A stretch of DNA of 64,000 nt, taken from Xestospongia muta (taxonomy: Eukaryota > Porifera > Demospongiae > Haplosclerida > Petrosiidae). How positions within the stretch are numbered: position 1 is the stretch's first letter; each line of letters opens with the position of its first letter. Shown piece by piece: positions 1 to 12,812 of this stretch. The stretch covers positions 13,020,192-13,084,191 of the forward strand of contig OY848917.1 of the NCBI GenBank assembly GCA_963693285.1, written 5' to 3'. The position numbers and the translations under genes were made by a program. The notes beneath the pieces are model-generated. The model was not told the origin of the DNA. It saw only the letters and a program-made list of their open reading frames with translations, and ran no database searches.

Positions 1-589
1 TATGGGAAAGTTATTGTTAGAGGTGTAACAAAGATGTTTGATATGGTACCTAGTTTAGATTATAATACATAGGCACTTTAAAAACATACATACATACACC
101 AATCAAATCTATTTATACTATGACATAATCTGCTTATTAAAAGTTTACCTCTTAGGCTGTATCACAATAGATTCACAACACTGGTAAATGTAATTTGTTG
201 GAGCAATTAGATACATCACACAATAACTACTATGCTATGTTGGCATATGAGCATGTTGCTGTTATAATAAAAGTGGTGAATATGACTGTATAAATCTAGA
301 GAAAAGAAGAACAGTACTTCATAATATGGATAAGAATAATTACACAGAATAAGAAAATGAAAGTAATCAGTTCTACTTATGGTTTGTAAAGCTATAGTGT
401 CACCTTTACTAGCACATACCCAAGTAATACTATATGGATGACAGTATAGATTTGAGTTAGTGCTTATAGCTAACTGTGACATTATATGGAATAGATTTAC
501 TATACATACAACTGAACAGGTTGCGTGCATGTACACACACACACACATATATATGATTTTGATACAAGCATTAATATTGCTTATATATT

Positions 590-1340
590 TAATCTCACAA
601 ACTATAGTAACTGTTAGGTTTGGCTTAAATTTTAAGCTAAAATTACATGGTGATATAAATTTACTACAACTGCATACTTAGTATTAACTCAGTTATATGT
701 AAATCTTTTATTTTTTAATTTTTGAAGTTATTTTCCTGTCATATACAAGACTAGACCTTGCTTTGACCATTCTACTGTCACAAAGATGAGCTTTTGCATT
801 TTAGTAATATGAAATCATAGAGAGTGTAAAGAAGGAAAAGATGGAAGAGTCATGTGACTTACTTTGTATAAGTAATCACATCAATACATGTATACTGCAT
901 AGGGGAACTACCTTTAACAATAACACTTTCACTCTCATATGATAAATATGAATACAGTCTAAAAGACGTTATAAGGATTTAGACATAACTTCTACAAAAT
1001 AATATATTTTTAAGAATAACCACAAACTGAGTATTCTTCACGTATAGTGCATGTAACAGATATGTGAGAAAGTTATTGTTACAGGCGTCTATGAGGTGCA
1101 CAACAGATGGCAATATAGCTTTTCTGAATAACACTGTTAACCACAAATGTGTGTTGTGTGTGCAAAAATTATGACAGGTGTCTATACAAAGATTGGGCTA
1201 GGTGTTATGTCAACTCCTCTAACTGTCTATAAGTTCTTATCAATAGATGCTATCAATTTGACCTGTTAATTGACCTTATATGTAATGCAGCATATTGGTC
1301 TTAAACTGTAAACACAATAGAAATACTCGGACAAAACAAA
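590..1340. repeat. Diverged segmental repeat, copy 1
   Basis: This stretch recurs in the same orientation at about 1738-3310. Shared anchors occur in the same order: a tract around 600-690, the motif gaccattctactgtcac near 762, a tract containing gagtcatgtgactta near 847, gagaaagttattgtta near 1067, and a block at 1170-1330. No open frame is shared and no protein is recognisable on either strand. The first 30 bases of the window resemble the part near 1067, so a third partial copy may lie to the left. I see nothing else in 1-3400. Confidence 0.75.
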
Positions 1341-1737
1341 AGTGTAATAGTATTAGTGTTGCAAAAATGATTAGAACAATTCAACACTCAAAGTAAACAA
1401 AAAATTTAAATATATTACAAAGCAATTTTTCATCAAAAGATTGTCCAGTCACGTATTAATTGTTAATATACATTGGAGAACAATTTTGATAGTTATAAGA
1501 GCATCACAATAGTATATGATTCCTCTCTCTCTAATGAACATAGCTCATCATCATCTCATGTGATAACAAAATGATAGAAAGGTTTTCAAAAATGAATTAT
1601 ACATTTATGTTCAATTTGTTTCAATTGTCTAAATTCTTTAATTCATTTCTCCATGTAATCTCAGACTCACAAGGGACATGAACCATTCATATCATTGTAG
1701 TAAAGGTTCAAACTTCACCTAATATTGATTTACAATT

Positions 1738-3310
1738 AATCTCACATACCGCAATCTATACAATAACTGTTAGGTGTGGTTTAAAATGATATTACATAGT
1801 AATAGACTGACTACACAGTATGCTCAGTTATAGGTAAATGTGACATATACAGAAGAATGTGTGGTAATAGGAATAATAATTTGAAACTGAAAATGGATCC
1901 TATACATACACAATACCATTGGCATTAACTACTATGTAATGTTCCTATTCTAGGTACTTCAATTACCTTACATCATCTTTCATTTTCATTGTACAACTTG
2001 ATTATTGATGTATCATAAATAATGCTACAAGCATACATTACCTGTGACTGTGTTGGTCTATGTGCTAATTCTTGTCTAGCAGCTTTATATGTACACCATC
2101 AATCACAGACACAACATTACATTTGTAAGTCAAACATCACCAAATATTACAGCCAGCTAATGGAAGAAGAAAGGAGAATACGATGATTTAGTTACAACTT
2201 CATCTGAACCAAAGATACTTTCTAACATATATATATACTCTTTAATTCTGAAGTCATTTTCCTGCTATAAAAAGTAGCTAGACCTTGCTTTGACCATTCT
2301 ACTGTCACAAGGATGAGCTTTTCATTTTGTTTAGTAAAAATCATTGAGAATACAAAAGGTGGAAAGGATCGAAGAGTCATGTGACTTATTTCGTGTAGGT
2401 AATCACATTAATACATGTACATTGTATAGGGAAACTACCTCCAATAATAATCCTTTCACTCTCATATGATAAAAATGAATACAGTCTACACAAAGGGAAT
2501 TAGACAGAACTTCTATAAATAATATATTTTAGAAATAACCACAAATTGAGTATTCTTCATGTATAGTGTGTGTAAAATATACATGAGAAAGTTATTGTTA
2601 GAGGCATGTATGAAGTGCAACAGCAGACAGCAAAAAATTCTTCTGAATAATACTATTAACCACAAAAGCGTGTTGTGCAATAACTATACTCATTATTGTA
2701 TAAAGATCAATCACTACATGCCCTAGAGTTCTTTAGACTATCTGTATTTTTAGACATAGCTATGTGTACGTATTAATCAAAATGTTGCTTGTTTGGTTAG
2801 TACTAAGCAACCTATTATTTATTGTGTATGCCTGATATGCATAATATTTAAAGTAAAAAGAATCCTACAACCTTATATGTACAATTAAGTTAAAATTATT
2901 CTTTAATCTATCCTTTATGGATGTTGTATGGTAGTATAATTATTATATGATAAAGAATCAACTGTTGAAAATCTTTCAGGCAATACAATTGTTAACTGTT
3001 ACATACCATTCAAAAAATTATAAAAATTGCTGTTGTTTTCAGTATATTTATACTCTACTCATAAAATTGTTTATTAAGACTTAGTAATGTGACTCAATAT
3101 AGCATCAACCACACATATTATATATGTGTATAACAATGAAGAATGGTAAATGTTATGACAAATCTCTACAAAGACTGGGATAGGTTGTACGTTAACTACT
3201 CTTAACATTCTACATGTTGTCATTAATAGATGCTAACAGTTTGCCTTGTTATTTGACCTTATCATATGATGTATGAAGTGACATGGACAACGCAATAGAA
3301 CAGAGACTAT
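1738..3310. repeat. Diverged segmental repeat, copy 2, with insertions
   Basis: This is the second copy of the 590-1340 segment. The same anchors occur in the same order, but about 400 bp separate the first two blocks (1838-2238) and about 470 bp separate the last two (2680-3150). The extra material has no coding features that I can recognise. Identity in the anchors is high but interrupted by small indels, which suggests an old local duplication or two insertions of one non-coding element. Confidence 0.65.
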
Positions 3311-3439
3311 TTTTAATTACACAAAGAACAAAAAATACATACATCACTGATATTATATAGCAGAGTTATGGCACACCTAGTATAACAAAAACATCAGTAT
3401 TATAAATTAACGTATTGGACTCATTAGTAACTCTAGGAA

Positions 3440-6400
3440 TCCTCTACTATTAAGATGGCAGGTGCAACAAAATGACTTTGTAAAAGCTGTGTCTGCATCA
3501 AAATTGGACGATTTTGTACAAGCTGCTTGCCAAGCTGTCTTGGTTCCTGAGCTAACACACAAATATCTACCTCTAGTATCATCTGTCCTGCAATTGCCAG
3601 TTCTGGTATTTAAGATAATACCTCTGCTAACTCATCTCAGATAGCAGCTGTCTCTGTCTCCAACGATATTTGCTTAAATTCTGATCAACATGTTATTGAA
3701 TACTCTCCTGACATTCTTGGTGGGATATGATCTAATCTTATGTCAGACAGGGAGGCAGTGAGTTGTGTGTCAGGGCTGGTGCTGGAATTACCAGCCTTTG
3801 CCACATGTTGTCTGAGCCACCTTTTCAATTGGGAAGAACTTTCAAATGATAAGTCTATTGGGTTAATTGAGTCTTATGCTGAATCTGTTCACTCGACAAG
3901 GAACCTGTTAAAGGTCCCCTCAGGTAGGGCTGGTAAAACCTTTGTTAAAGAACTCTCTAGTATGATGGGAGTTTTGCTCTTGAGTCAATATCATTGAAGG
4001 CTCCTTTTCTGTTCCAATTTAGCAATCAAAGTCTAAAGATCACATTCCTCATTTGGATCGTCATATACAACAAACAGCACTGGCATAATGGTTCCTTTAA
4101 TAATCGTTTGCTTGGAGGTCGTTCAATTTAAAAGAAGTTAATGTCAGCTGGGCTTAACCATTTTAATGGGGATACTCTTGTATTTTCATTCTCTCATTTA
4201 ATGTTTGCAGGGAGAGTTAAGCCTACTCTTAAGCTCCTTAATGAGTCTGGGAGGAATACTGGCACACCTTTGTCATTAAATCCACCCATTTCTCTTGATG
4301 ATCCTTCAGTGGGTCCTTTTTTTAATTCTCTTCAGAAAAAACATCCCGAACCAGATCTGATTTTCTCATCATCATGTTTTGTTACTGGCTATACCACCAC
4401 CTGACCATGATTCCCACTTTATCTCCTTTGAACAGTTGGATGGCCTTCTCATTAAATGTAATGCTTTGAAACTGGATGGTGCAATAAGTCACTCTGGCTT
4501 GGATGTTACCTGTTGGAAACGTCTCGGTAATTTGTTGACATCTCTGTCTGATGATCACTATGATTCTCTTGCTACGAGATCACTATGATTCTCTTGCTAA
4601 GAAGACTATGTGCAACAGTTAATCGACCTCAATAATGTCCCAGGGTTTGCCCTATAGGTGCTGCAGAGATTTGTTGCCGTATTATAAGTAATACTGCTCA
4701 CAACTTTATGCAGGTCAAGACTCATGTTATGAGGCTGCCATCCATTGTATTAAGAGAATGTTTGAGTCCAAACATATAGAGGAACTTTTATTGGTGGATA
4801 CTTCCAATGTTTTTAATTCTTTAAATCAACAAGTTACTCTACGTAATATTTTTCATTGTGTCCATTGTTAGGAAGAGTGGTTGTTAACACATATCATAGT
4901 GACGTTAATCGATTTATTTATGGCAGGACTATCACGTCTCTTAAAGGAACTACGTAGGGGGAACCATTGGCAATGTCCATGCTTCCTATTAGTGTTATAC
5001 CTCTGATTAAAGAGCTTACCACCACCCCTGAGATCAAACAAGTCTGGTATGCAGATGATGCCACAGCTAATGGTTCTATCATTGGTCTATGGGAGTGGTG
5101 GAGAGTTCCAAGTGAACATGGTCCTGCTTTCAGCTACTATCCTAATCCTCATAAGACTTGGATAATGGCAAAGTTGGAATTTCTTGAGACAGCAAATGTG
5201 TTCTTTTAATCCACAGATGTTTCTATTATCTCTGATGTCATAACTGTTCTGAGTTGTCCAATTAGTACCAATCTTTTTGTTAAACAAACCTCAGTTAACA
5301 TCGGTACTTGGATTACTGAAATTAGTACCCTCTCAGATATTGCTAGGCAGGCAGCCTACAATGCTCTTGTCATGGCTTGTTTTAATAGGTGGGCTTATTA
5401 ATTTTTCAGAATATCTATGGTCATATTATCCAGGATCTTTTATTACCCATTGAAGAATTTATCTGATCAAGATTAATTCCTCAGTTGTGTGGTAAGAATA
5501 CTCTAAATCATATTGACAGAGATTTGCTATCCTTTCTCAGATGGGTAATATTAACCCTTGCCGTTTAACTGTTCTACAATATAGAGCGTCTACTCAGATG
5601 ATAGGTCCTCTTGTGGATTTAGTGTTCAATCAGAGTGAATATTTTTCAATTGGGATTCATTTAGAACAACAAAACATAAAGAAGAAGCTGAAGAAAATAC
5701 TGCTCAGGAGTTTACTGATCTTGCTCGTGACCAATCAATCTATTAATAGTTAATGTTTGATGAGGACAACTGACATGGACTACAATAAATTAATTTCCGC
5801 ATACACGATTTTACAGGAAGGAGGGGTGGATCATGGATGATGAATACATATTGCGCCATAAACCCCTTTATGAAGATCAAAGCCGTGTTACTGAAATGGC
5901 AAAACTGATAGCTAGGAATAGACTCCCATTTCGATCTTTGATGGTCTTCCAACCCACAGGCATAATGAAACTTGTGACTTGACAGCCAAACTTCAGAAAG
6001 AAATTTGTAATAATCTTACTAGTGAGCCTCCTCTTTAGCCTTTGTCAGGTGAACACTTTTATTGTTCAACCAATATTGAAGATGGAGCCAGATTAGATGC
6101 TGTTGCAAGTGGTTTTGGAGTTGTGTTGGCCAGAAAGCATTTTTGCATTAAGGGTTTTTAACACTTGCTCATTCCTGGTGAAAGTCTCTTTTATTGCTTG
6201 TTACAGGAAACATGAACATGATAAGAAACAGTCCTATGATCAAACAGTTTGCAAGGTGAAACATGAATGCTTTTCACAATTGGTTTTTCTATAGGTGGAG
6301 GTATGGGCCCAAGTGCTAATACTGTCTTAGTCTGTTTATAAGAGACTTGCCTCTCATATCTCATTCAAACATAACAAACACTAATACTCTAAAGCATTGT

Positions 6401-6560
6401 AATGAGCTGGATTAGAGTTAGACTATTATTTTTTTTACTATGCTCAACAATTATTTGTCTACATGGGACAAAGTCGTCTTCCCTACATCTCTGATCTCCA
6501 TTTACTCAGATATTGGCTCAGTCCTCTCTGAGGATAGGGTCACCATTGTTTAAATTCTTA
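3440..6560 (+). pseudogene. Decayed retroelement with reverse transcriptase remnants
   Basis: Reverse-transcriptase motifs occur in order on the plus strand. Motif A (LLVDTSNVFNSLN) is encoded near 4790-4830. Near 4945-4980 a KGTT-stop-GEPLAM segment resembles the conserved GTTQGDP signature with the glutamine codon changed to TAG. Motif C, with YADD, lies near 5047. Downstream pieces resemble the C-terminal region of the same invertebrate family: HRHNE near 5955, DGARLDAVASGFG near 6080 and YRKHEHDKKQSYDQ near 6205. They sit in different frames and are broken by stops, so the element is dead. I associate this set of motifs with a family common in cnidarian and sponge genomes. I cannot say whether it is LINE-like or tyrosine-recombinase type, because no terminal repeat or recombinase was found. 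Confidence 0.75.
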
Positions 6561-6849
6561 TTATTTTCTATATTTTTTATTTTGTACTTTTTGCTTTCTG
6601 TTATTATAAGAATATTATGACATAACATGAATTGCTCATGTTACTATGTAATCAACTCATAATATTATTATGACATAGAAGCTCATATTACAATGAGACA
6701 TTGTTTGCCAATTTGAACTATCTTCAAAGCTCCCTAATTTACTTAAGCGGGCCATGGAAGTTGCAAAAAGAAAGGAGCTTCAAATTAACTTAACACTCTT
6801 CCTATAATTATTGAACATGGTTTTTCCTTACACAATATGGACAGCATCC

Positions 6850-7510
6850 CATCCAGCTACTATCGACTGTATCTGTAAAAAACAATTTACAATTAATCGT
6901 GCATTGAGTTTCCCCTTTGGGGCCATCTGACACAACAAGGTCAGGGACATCACAGCCCACCTACTTAGCTACTTATGCCATAATGTTGGATTAGAGCCAC
7001 AATTACAACTGCTTAGTGGTAAATCCCTGAACTTAAGGACTAAAAACAAAGAAGAAGGAGCCTGGCTGGACATCAAAGCCCACGGTTTTAATTTGGGGAG
7101 AGTGATGGACAATGTGCATTCTTTGATGTTATGGTATTCAATTCCTTCACTTAAACTTTCAAAGTCTCCCCTGGAAAACCTGCTACTGAAGAAATGAATA
7201 GGAGAAAAGGAAGACTTCTGACCAGAGAATACAAGAAATAGAACACAGCTGCTTCATGCCACTTATCTTCAGGTGAGATTGGACACTCAGCAAAGGTTAT
7301 TTACAAGAGACTGGCAATTATAATTGCTTTCAAGCGTGACAAGCCATACTGTTATCATAGATAGGCTAAGGTATCCCTTGAGTTTTTCTTTGCTCCATTC
7401 AGCTGTCATGTGACTCCATGGATCACAATCTGCTTCTCTATATCCAGCTCGCCCAGAAATCAGTGAAGCCTCAATTGATCGTGCCCTCTATGAGGGCAGA
7501 ACAATCACTC
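6850..7510 (+). pseudogene. Second fragment of the same retroelement family (C-terminal part)
   Basis: Translation in shifting frames gives DCICKKQFTINRALSFPFGG near 6865-6920, then a FFDVMVFNS piece near 7118 and EASIDRALYEGR near 7465. Two of these mirror the C-terminal region of the 3440-6560 element; the last continues into the family's terminal part, which I could not find in that first copy. This looks like an independent truncated copy or a partly duplicated 3' end. Several stops and frame changes make it non-functional. Confidence 0.55.
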
Positions 7511-7615
7511 AATCATAAACTTCACTGGTGAGCATTACTATTTCAAATATTACATCAAAATAACTTTTACCCTTTTATAAGTTATCACATGTGCCATCCT
7601 ACTTTGTCATTTGCT

Positions 7616-7616
<1 letters not shown>

Positions 7617-7681
<65 letters not shown>
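7617..7681. repeat. (TTA)n trinucleotide microsatellite
   Basis: About 65 bp of uninterrupted ATT/TTA units. It lies just after the retroelement fragment and before about 1.4 kb in which I recognise no gene. A shorter (AT)n tract occurs near 8209-8229. Confidence 0.97.
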
Positions 7682-7682
<1 letters not shown>

Positions 7683-8690
7683 ATATCATTAAAAAACTGT
7701 TTACATTGTAGTATATGATGTGCAACACTACATCATACTATGTTTGAACTGAATATTGTTGTTATTTGTGGCTGAAGTTTTTGTTATACTTGTGTGCCAT
7801 ATCCATATACGGCCAGAAATTGCATACCGGATCATTGACAACGATCATATAATGTATGTATAATATGCAATGTCACTGACTGTATTGATTAAATTGAATC
7901 TATCGATATAAGTTGATAGAAACTCTTCAATCAATGAATCAATGCAAATACACGAAGCGAGAATGATCGTCAAATCAACACTTGACGCATTACTAATCGC
8001 TCCACCCACTTATCACACCCAGTAAGGAAGTTGTCATGGTAATCTATGTCGATACCACGTGTTAAAAGTTATGGTTTTTGTAACAACTTAAATTACTGAT
8101 TTTCTAGCTACTATCAGCTTCCAAAGTCTTAATGTTTTTGATCCTGTGACTCATCAGTAGATTTCTATAAGGTTAGAATGAAGTGTATTCTCAAGGATGC
8201 TTATTTATTTATATATATATATATATATTAGGGTGAAACAGAATGGAATTCAACGGGTAGCGGTCAATTGTCTCAGTTCACCTTCTGCCATCTAATTGTG
8301 TTCAAGAGTTGTGTTTTATCTACTATAACAATTTAGTACAACTAGCAAAGTACTAAACCAAGGTAAGTGTATGTATGTGACGTATTGACCTAAGAAACTG
8401 ATTTCATATCCTTAAGCACTGAGTGTGTTAATTTTGACATCCATACAGTACATGCCACTTGCCAATTACATTGAACCCTCCAGTTAACTTGAGGAATATG
8501 TGAGACCATAACTTTATGCTTGCAAGTAGCAACTTAGCACACCTGAGTATACTTATGTGTGCTACACCTGTCAATGCAAAAGTAAACAAAAAAGGAAGGT
8601 TTTTATGAACTTCAAGTTTCATATTCTAGTTAGTCTAGATTATTTTAATCTACACCTAAAATTTCAATTAGTAAAAGTTAGTGGTTCTTT

Positions 8691-8745
8691 TGAAGCAAAC
8701 CAACTATAGTCTAATAAAAGACTTGACGATCGTTGGTTTGCTTCA
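8691..8745. repeat. Inverted repeat with 14-bp perfect arms
   Basis: Bases 8691-8704 (tgaagcaaaccaac) are the exact reverse complement of 8732-8745, with a 27-base spacer. Pairing continues imperfectly outward for about ten bases. It could be the core of a small palindromic element. No coding sequence lies nearby; the 7690-9070 stretch is otherwise without recognisable features. Confidence 0.7.
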
Positions 8746-9077
8746 ATAGAAGGGTTCATGCTTCATGCAAAAAGTTCATACGGTAGTTACAGATTACTTG
8801 GACTAACTCTACTACTATGTTTGAAGTCTGCCTTGTGTACAGAAACTTTGTTGCTTAGACTTTTACTGCTCACGTGTGAGTAACACCATCATACCACACG
8901 TGAGAATATTAGCCTGAAAACGTGTGCTAGCTTGCATTCTCACAAGTGAGCTGTGTATGCCACACAAATTTGACCTGCAACTGCCATATACCGTAGTTGG
9001 TCTTTATTTAAGCCATTAAATTTATTTTGCTTTTTTTTCTGGCAATGGTTACTGTTAATGCAATAAATAATAATATC

Positions 9078-9503
9078 GTATACGTAGTATATTTCGTGGG
9101 GATTTAATTTTGCAAATTTCGCAATTTGAGCAAATTCGTGTAATTAAAAATCTGCAAACATGTATATTCCTTAGAAAAATAGGGGTGTCACTTATAGGGC
9201 GTGTCATGTAAAGGATTTCTCCTAGGAACAGTGTCCATAGATGTGGTGGCCGCGTATTGTAGAGTCCACAGAGAATGAGGTAGAAATCGTTGATAACGAC
9301 TCAAGAACACATATGTACTGTAGGTAGAGTAATAAATCAATGTTCAGACGTCACGTATATTCAGACACTGTGTTAGTCTCGTCCCCAGACACAAAGAGTC
9401 AACCCGTGTGATCAGACCTACTATAGCTTGCAAGTAGGTCTGTGGACGAGATTAACACTCTTAATTCACGAAAATTTGTACCCGCGAAATATACCACGTA
9501 TAT
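9078..9503. mobile_element. TIR element with a HIRAN-like coding remnant, copy 1
   Basis: The ends form imperfect terminal inverted repeats: the left end begins gtatacgtagtatatttcgt and the right end reads as its reverse complement with a few changes. The minus strand at about 9235-9290 encodes SFSVDSTIRGHHIYGH, matching the start of the HIRAN-like module found more fully at 11261-11555. Nested inside (9372-9456) is a smaller hairpin with gttagtctcgtccccagac at its left and a near-perfect reverse complement at its right. The element is probably non-autonomous. No target-site duplication was clear. Confidence 0.6.
9372..9456. repeat. Nested 85-bp hairpin element
   Basis: The left arm starts at 9372 (gttagtctcgtccccagac) and the right arm ends at 9456 (gtctgtggacgagattaac). 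The arms pair at 16 or more of 19 positions around a 47-base centre. The sister copy of the host element at 11195-11790 lacks this block, so it probably inserted after the two copies separated. Confidence 0.55.
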
Positions 9504-10571
9504 GGTATAATAACTAATTAGGAAGATCAAAACATTAAATCACTTCATTCTGTTTAGTATATGTATATGTAAATAGTATGTTCTTCACTGTGTGTTTCAT
9601 ATCTGTGTTACTAACATTATACCTCCAATTTAGTCTAATCTAGACGATGGCAATGATCTATTGTAACTTCAACTCTTTTCATGTTTATCTGTTTCATCTC
9701 CTCTTTTTCTTTTTGCCACGTATCTATAATTCTTATACGATATAGTGCTCCTTGTGACTCATTTTGTAGATTGTTGGAATGACTAATCTGAAATGTTTCC
9801 TTTATATACTGCACATTTGGTGTAAGCTCATCAATCAGTTTGTCATTTCAAAGCAAATACTATCCAAGACAATAGGTCTGGCTATGAAATTCTCAGTTAC
9901 AAAACAAACTCTAGTTTTTAGTAATAGGACAAGCAACTGTTGTAAATGTCTTGTTGTAACAAGTCAGTTACTTGTAGCACACATTCGTTTGGGTGTGACT
10001 GCACAAAATTGTTGACAAGTTTCAAATTAGACAAATTGTCTTTGAATCAAGAAACCACATAATTGAAATTAAATTTTGCCACTTTTCAGTATGGAAATAT
10101 ATAATATTCTACCTATGTAATCTTTCTGTACTGATTTTATGTGGCAAAATAGTGCAGGAGACTTGCTCATACCAAAGGCAAGGTCATAATAGGTTGAATA
10201 CATACACAACCAAAAAAAAGGCAAATGTTTTCATGGTGTAACACGGGTCAAAACGGGCTTGTAATTCACAAGCGAATTAACAATGTTATGTAATAGAATG
10301 TTACTTTGACATTAACTAGGGCTGGGCGATGCATGATGACATTTGTATATCACAATATCCAAGTGCAATATCACGATATTGTTTGGATATTGGTTGGAAG
10401 TTGAATTTTAAGAAATATATCGATTTATTATCAAAATTTAACTAAAATATGATGAAATAAAAGATTATTGTAATTCTTGCAAGTTATCATGTAGGAAGCA
10501 TAATCTGTTAGCACAGTACACCTTAGACAAATACAAATTAGCAAGTGACAAGCATGAAAACAAGGAACTCA

Positions 10572-10689
10572 CCTAGTCACCATCTGTAATTTTACCTTCC
10601 ACACATTTGAAGACAAAGTATTTCCATACTTCACTAGTGGAATTTGCAAGAGGCACTAAATTAGCGGACTGTAACAAAGAGCCTGCCAT
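10572..10689 (-). pseudogene. BED-type zinc-finger exon, hAT-like N-terminal remnant
   Basis: Reading the minus strand from the ATG at 10689 gives MAGSLLQSANLVPLANS, then a segment with SEVWKYFVFK and KITDGD. The W-Y-F pattern is that of the first part of a BED finger at the N-terminus of hAT transposases. A TAG follows GD and overlaps a good splice donor (ctag|gtgagt). The rest of the transposase is absent. AT-rich sequence resembling hAT termini lies on both sides: tagggctgggcgatg near 10319 and a run of TATCGAT-like motifs near 10750-10790. I could not identify a target duplication. Confidence 0.55.
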
Positions 10690-11194
10690 GTCAATTTCAA
10701 CACGTGCTTACTGGTAGTGGGTGTGGTGATACTGTCAATACCGTGTGTACATGTATCGATCTGTACTTAACTATCGATACTATCGTGATTCAGACTGGCG
10801 AGGGTCTACTGTAATACAATTAATTCTTGAAGAGAGAACTTTTTTCGAATTTTTCTTTCAATTTCATTAGAGGACAATCAAATTTGTTTGTCAACTCTTC
10901 TCCAGATGGTAAAATCATTTTCAAGAGACAATGAATTAAACAGAAGTTCTCTAATGTCTGTCGTCATGTAGCAACCAATCATGATGCCATATTGGTATGT
11001 CCCCTATGATTGAGTATAATTGAAAATTGTAATATACAAGTATCCACGTACCTCAGATATAACAATTTCTACAGGATTTCCTACATAAACAAGATTTTAA
11101 TGTTGATCAATGACTCCCCAATACTGCTTTACAATAGTCTCATTAGATATATTCAATGTGTTACTATATTGAAAACTAGCTTGTGGAGCTTTAA

Positions 11195-11790
11195 TACATA
11201 TAGGTGGTATATTTTGCAGGGATTTAATTTCACAATCTGAGCAAATTCATGAAATTAAAATCATTTTTGCACCTTGCTTATGTCCTCTTTTGTTCCATTA
11301 AAGATAAGAGCACAGGGAACTTCTAAAACTCCTTGAGGTAAGTCAAAAGAATATTGCCTACTACTGGTCACCTCACAAGTTATGGTCCCCCTTCTTCTTA
11401 AAAATAGAAAGCAAACTGAAGATATTTTATGAGGAACATGTCCAACTGTTGTCACAAGATCGCTTGACAGCGGTAGTGTGTGCATCATGTATTTCTTTAT
11501 AAATGTAGTGGTTATGTATTGCAGAGTCCACAGAGAATGAGGTAGTCATTGTTGATAATGAAGAGAAGAAAACTGACTTGAGAGAACGTGTGTATTATAG
11601 GTAGGCGTTAACTATTAGACCACGCCTATTAATAAATGGACAGTCACGCCTATTAATAATTTGTTGCATGCACCTCACCACAAAATAGATCTATCTTAAT
11701 TCATGAAAAATTTTTTCCGCAAATATGACTTTTGGGTAAAATCGTGAAAATGTATATCTTCAAAATACACAACCTATATATATGGTATAC
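11195..11790. mobile_element. TIR element with HIRAN-like coding remnant, copy 2
   Basis: The left end (ggtggtatattttgcagggatttaa, near 11200) and an internal block (gagtccacagagaatgaggta near 11523) match the 9078-9503 element. The right end is less clear but contains the same ttaattcatgaaaa motif. This copy lacks the nested hairpin of copy 1 and keeps a longer coding remnant. Both copies lie within 2.2 kb of each other in the same orientation. Confidence 0.5.
11261..11555 (-). pseudogene. HIRAN-like domain remnant
   Basis: The minus strand encodes FSVDSAIHNHYIYKEIHDA and then, after a frame change, TTVGHVPHKISSVCFLFLRR followed by an ITCEVT segment and SFDLPQGVLEVPCALIFNG. The order Y-x-Y, VGHVP, then LEVPC fits a HIRAN-like fold that I associate with repetitive invertebrate ORFs; HIRAN is a DNA-end-binding module also known from HLTF-type helicases. 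The frame change makes this copy defective. The identification rests on remembered family pattern and not on a search, so confidence is moderate. Confidence 0.45.
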
Positions 11791-12245
11791 TGATCACCAA
11801 CATTGGGTAATGTGATGGCAACATGACCAAACTCCTGCAAAGGACAGTCGCGAACCTGTGTGTTATGTGAATAAATTTGAAACTGAGCTAATAAATAATC
11901 AACACTAACCAGTCCAGAGTGCCTAGATGCTAAATCTCTTTGTGTGAGTAAAGACCACAAGAGGATAGAAAATTAAAAAATACCTGGATAGCTGGGTTGG
12001 CCCATAGTTGAACCAAATTCTTTCCACTACTAGTACAATAATTAAAATGATGTATTTTTAACATTATACTTACCATCTTCTATCACTGAAACAACTTCCA
12101 CTATACAGGTGTCTGATAATCTCCAATTTGGAAAACTTATTTGCAATATCACGACTTGGAGCTTGTTTATTACCATATTTGTTTTGCATTCTCATTAAAC
12201 CATTGAAAGACTCTGTCCTATTATACAGAGTGAGACACTGTATTT

Positions 12246-12812
12246 TAGTGCTGCCATGATGTATAAAATTCTATATCACATATGGATATTTATATAATGA
12301 TATATCACATATCATGATAAATTTAGAAATTTTTATATTTGTAATAAATCAACAATTCTCAAACAGAAAGATTAACTGGTCTGCGTGTTCTGGTGTTAAA
12401 AAGTTTCTTTTTTCAGTAATTACGTTGTTAGCGGCACTGAACAGCTGTTCTGATGCAACACTTGTAGCGACAAATGAAAAAAATTTACGCACACGTCTAC
12501 TCATAATAAGATATACTTTTCTCCTTTCATACCACCACTGAAGCATATTATCTTCTTGTTCAATATCATCCCAATGTTATCAGCAGGAAAACCGAAGTGC
12601 TTCCTCACTTTACTCTTAGCTTTTGGCCTGTCAACTAGCATAACATATTCTAGAACAGCCATTTTAGAAAAAAGTGTTTAGTAAAATTAATACTTAATTG
12701 GCCACACCTATTTAAATGGGTGTGATTTTATATTGATAAAAAGTAACTTATATCATATCATGGCTGTTTATATCACGATATATTGATATTATCGATTATC
12801 GCGGCAGCATTA
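12246..12812 (-). mobile_element. 567-bp internally deleted hAT element with 8-bp target duplication
   Basis: The left end TAGTGCTGCC and the reverse complement of the right end TAATGCTGCC match at 9 of 10 bases. CTGTATTT flanks the element at 12238-12245 and again at 12813-12820, a perfect 8-bp duplication as expected for hAT insertion. Inside, the minus strand starts with a BED-like exon (ATG at 12662; KAKSKVRKHFGF) and jumps directly to the C-terminal dimerisation region (ATSVASEQLFSAANNVITEK, then PEHADQL). The catalytic middle is missing, so it is non-autonomous. It sits in an intron of the Tnp2-like gene. Confidence 0.9.
12349..12662 (-). pseudogene. hAT transposase remnant: N-terminal BED part joined to C-terminal dimerisation part
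   Basis: From the ATG at 12662 the frame reads MAVLEYVMLVDRPKAKSKVR, then KHFGFPADN. A different frame continues with WWYERRKVYLIMSRRVRKFF, FVATSVASEQLFSAAN and VITEKRNFLTPEHADQL, which is the conserved hAT C-terminal (hATC) dimerisation region. The join removes the RNase-H-like core, and the frame differs across the join. The remnant lies wholly inside the 12246-12812 element. Confidence 0.8.

Noticed and set aside
10319..12812. One large hAT element spanning both the BED exon at 10.6 kb and the dimerisation domain at 12.4 kb
   Set aside because: On the minus strand the N-terminal exon would lie downstream of the C-terminus. The 12246-12812 element has its own ends and target duplication, so these are separate remnants.
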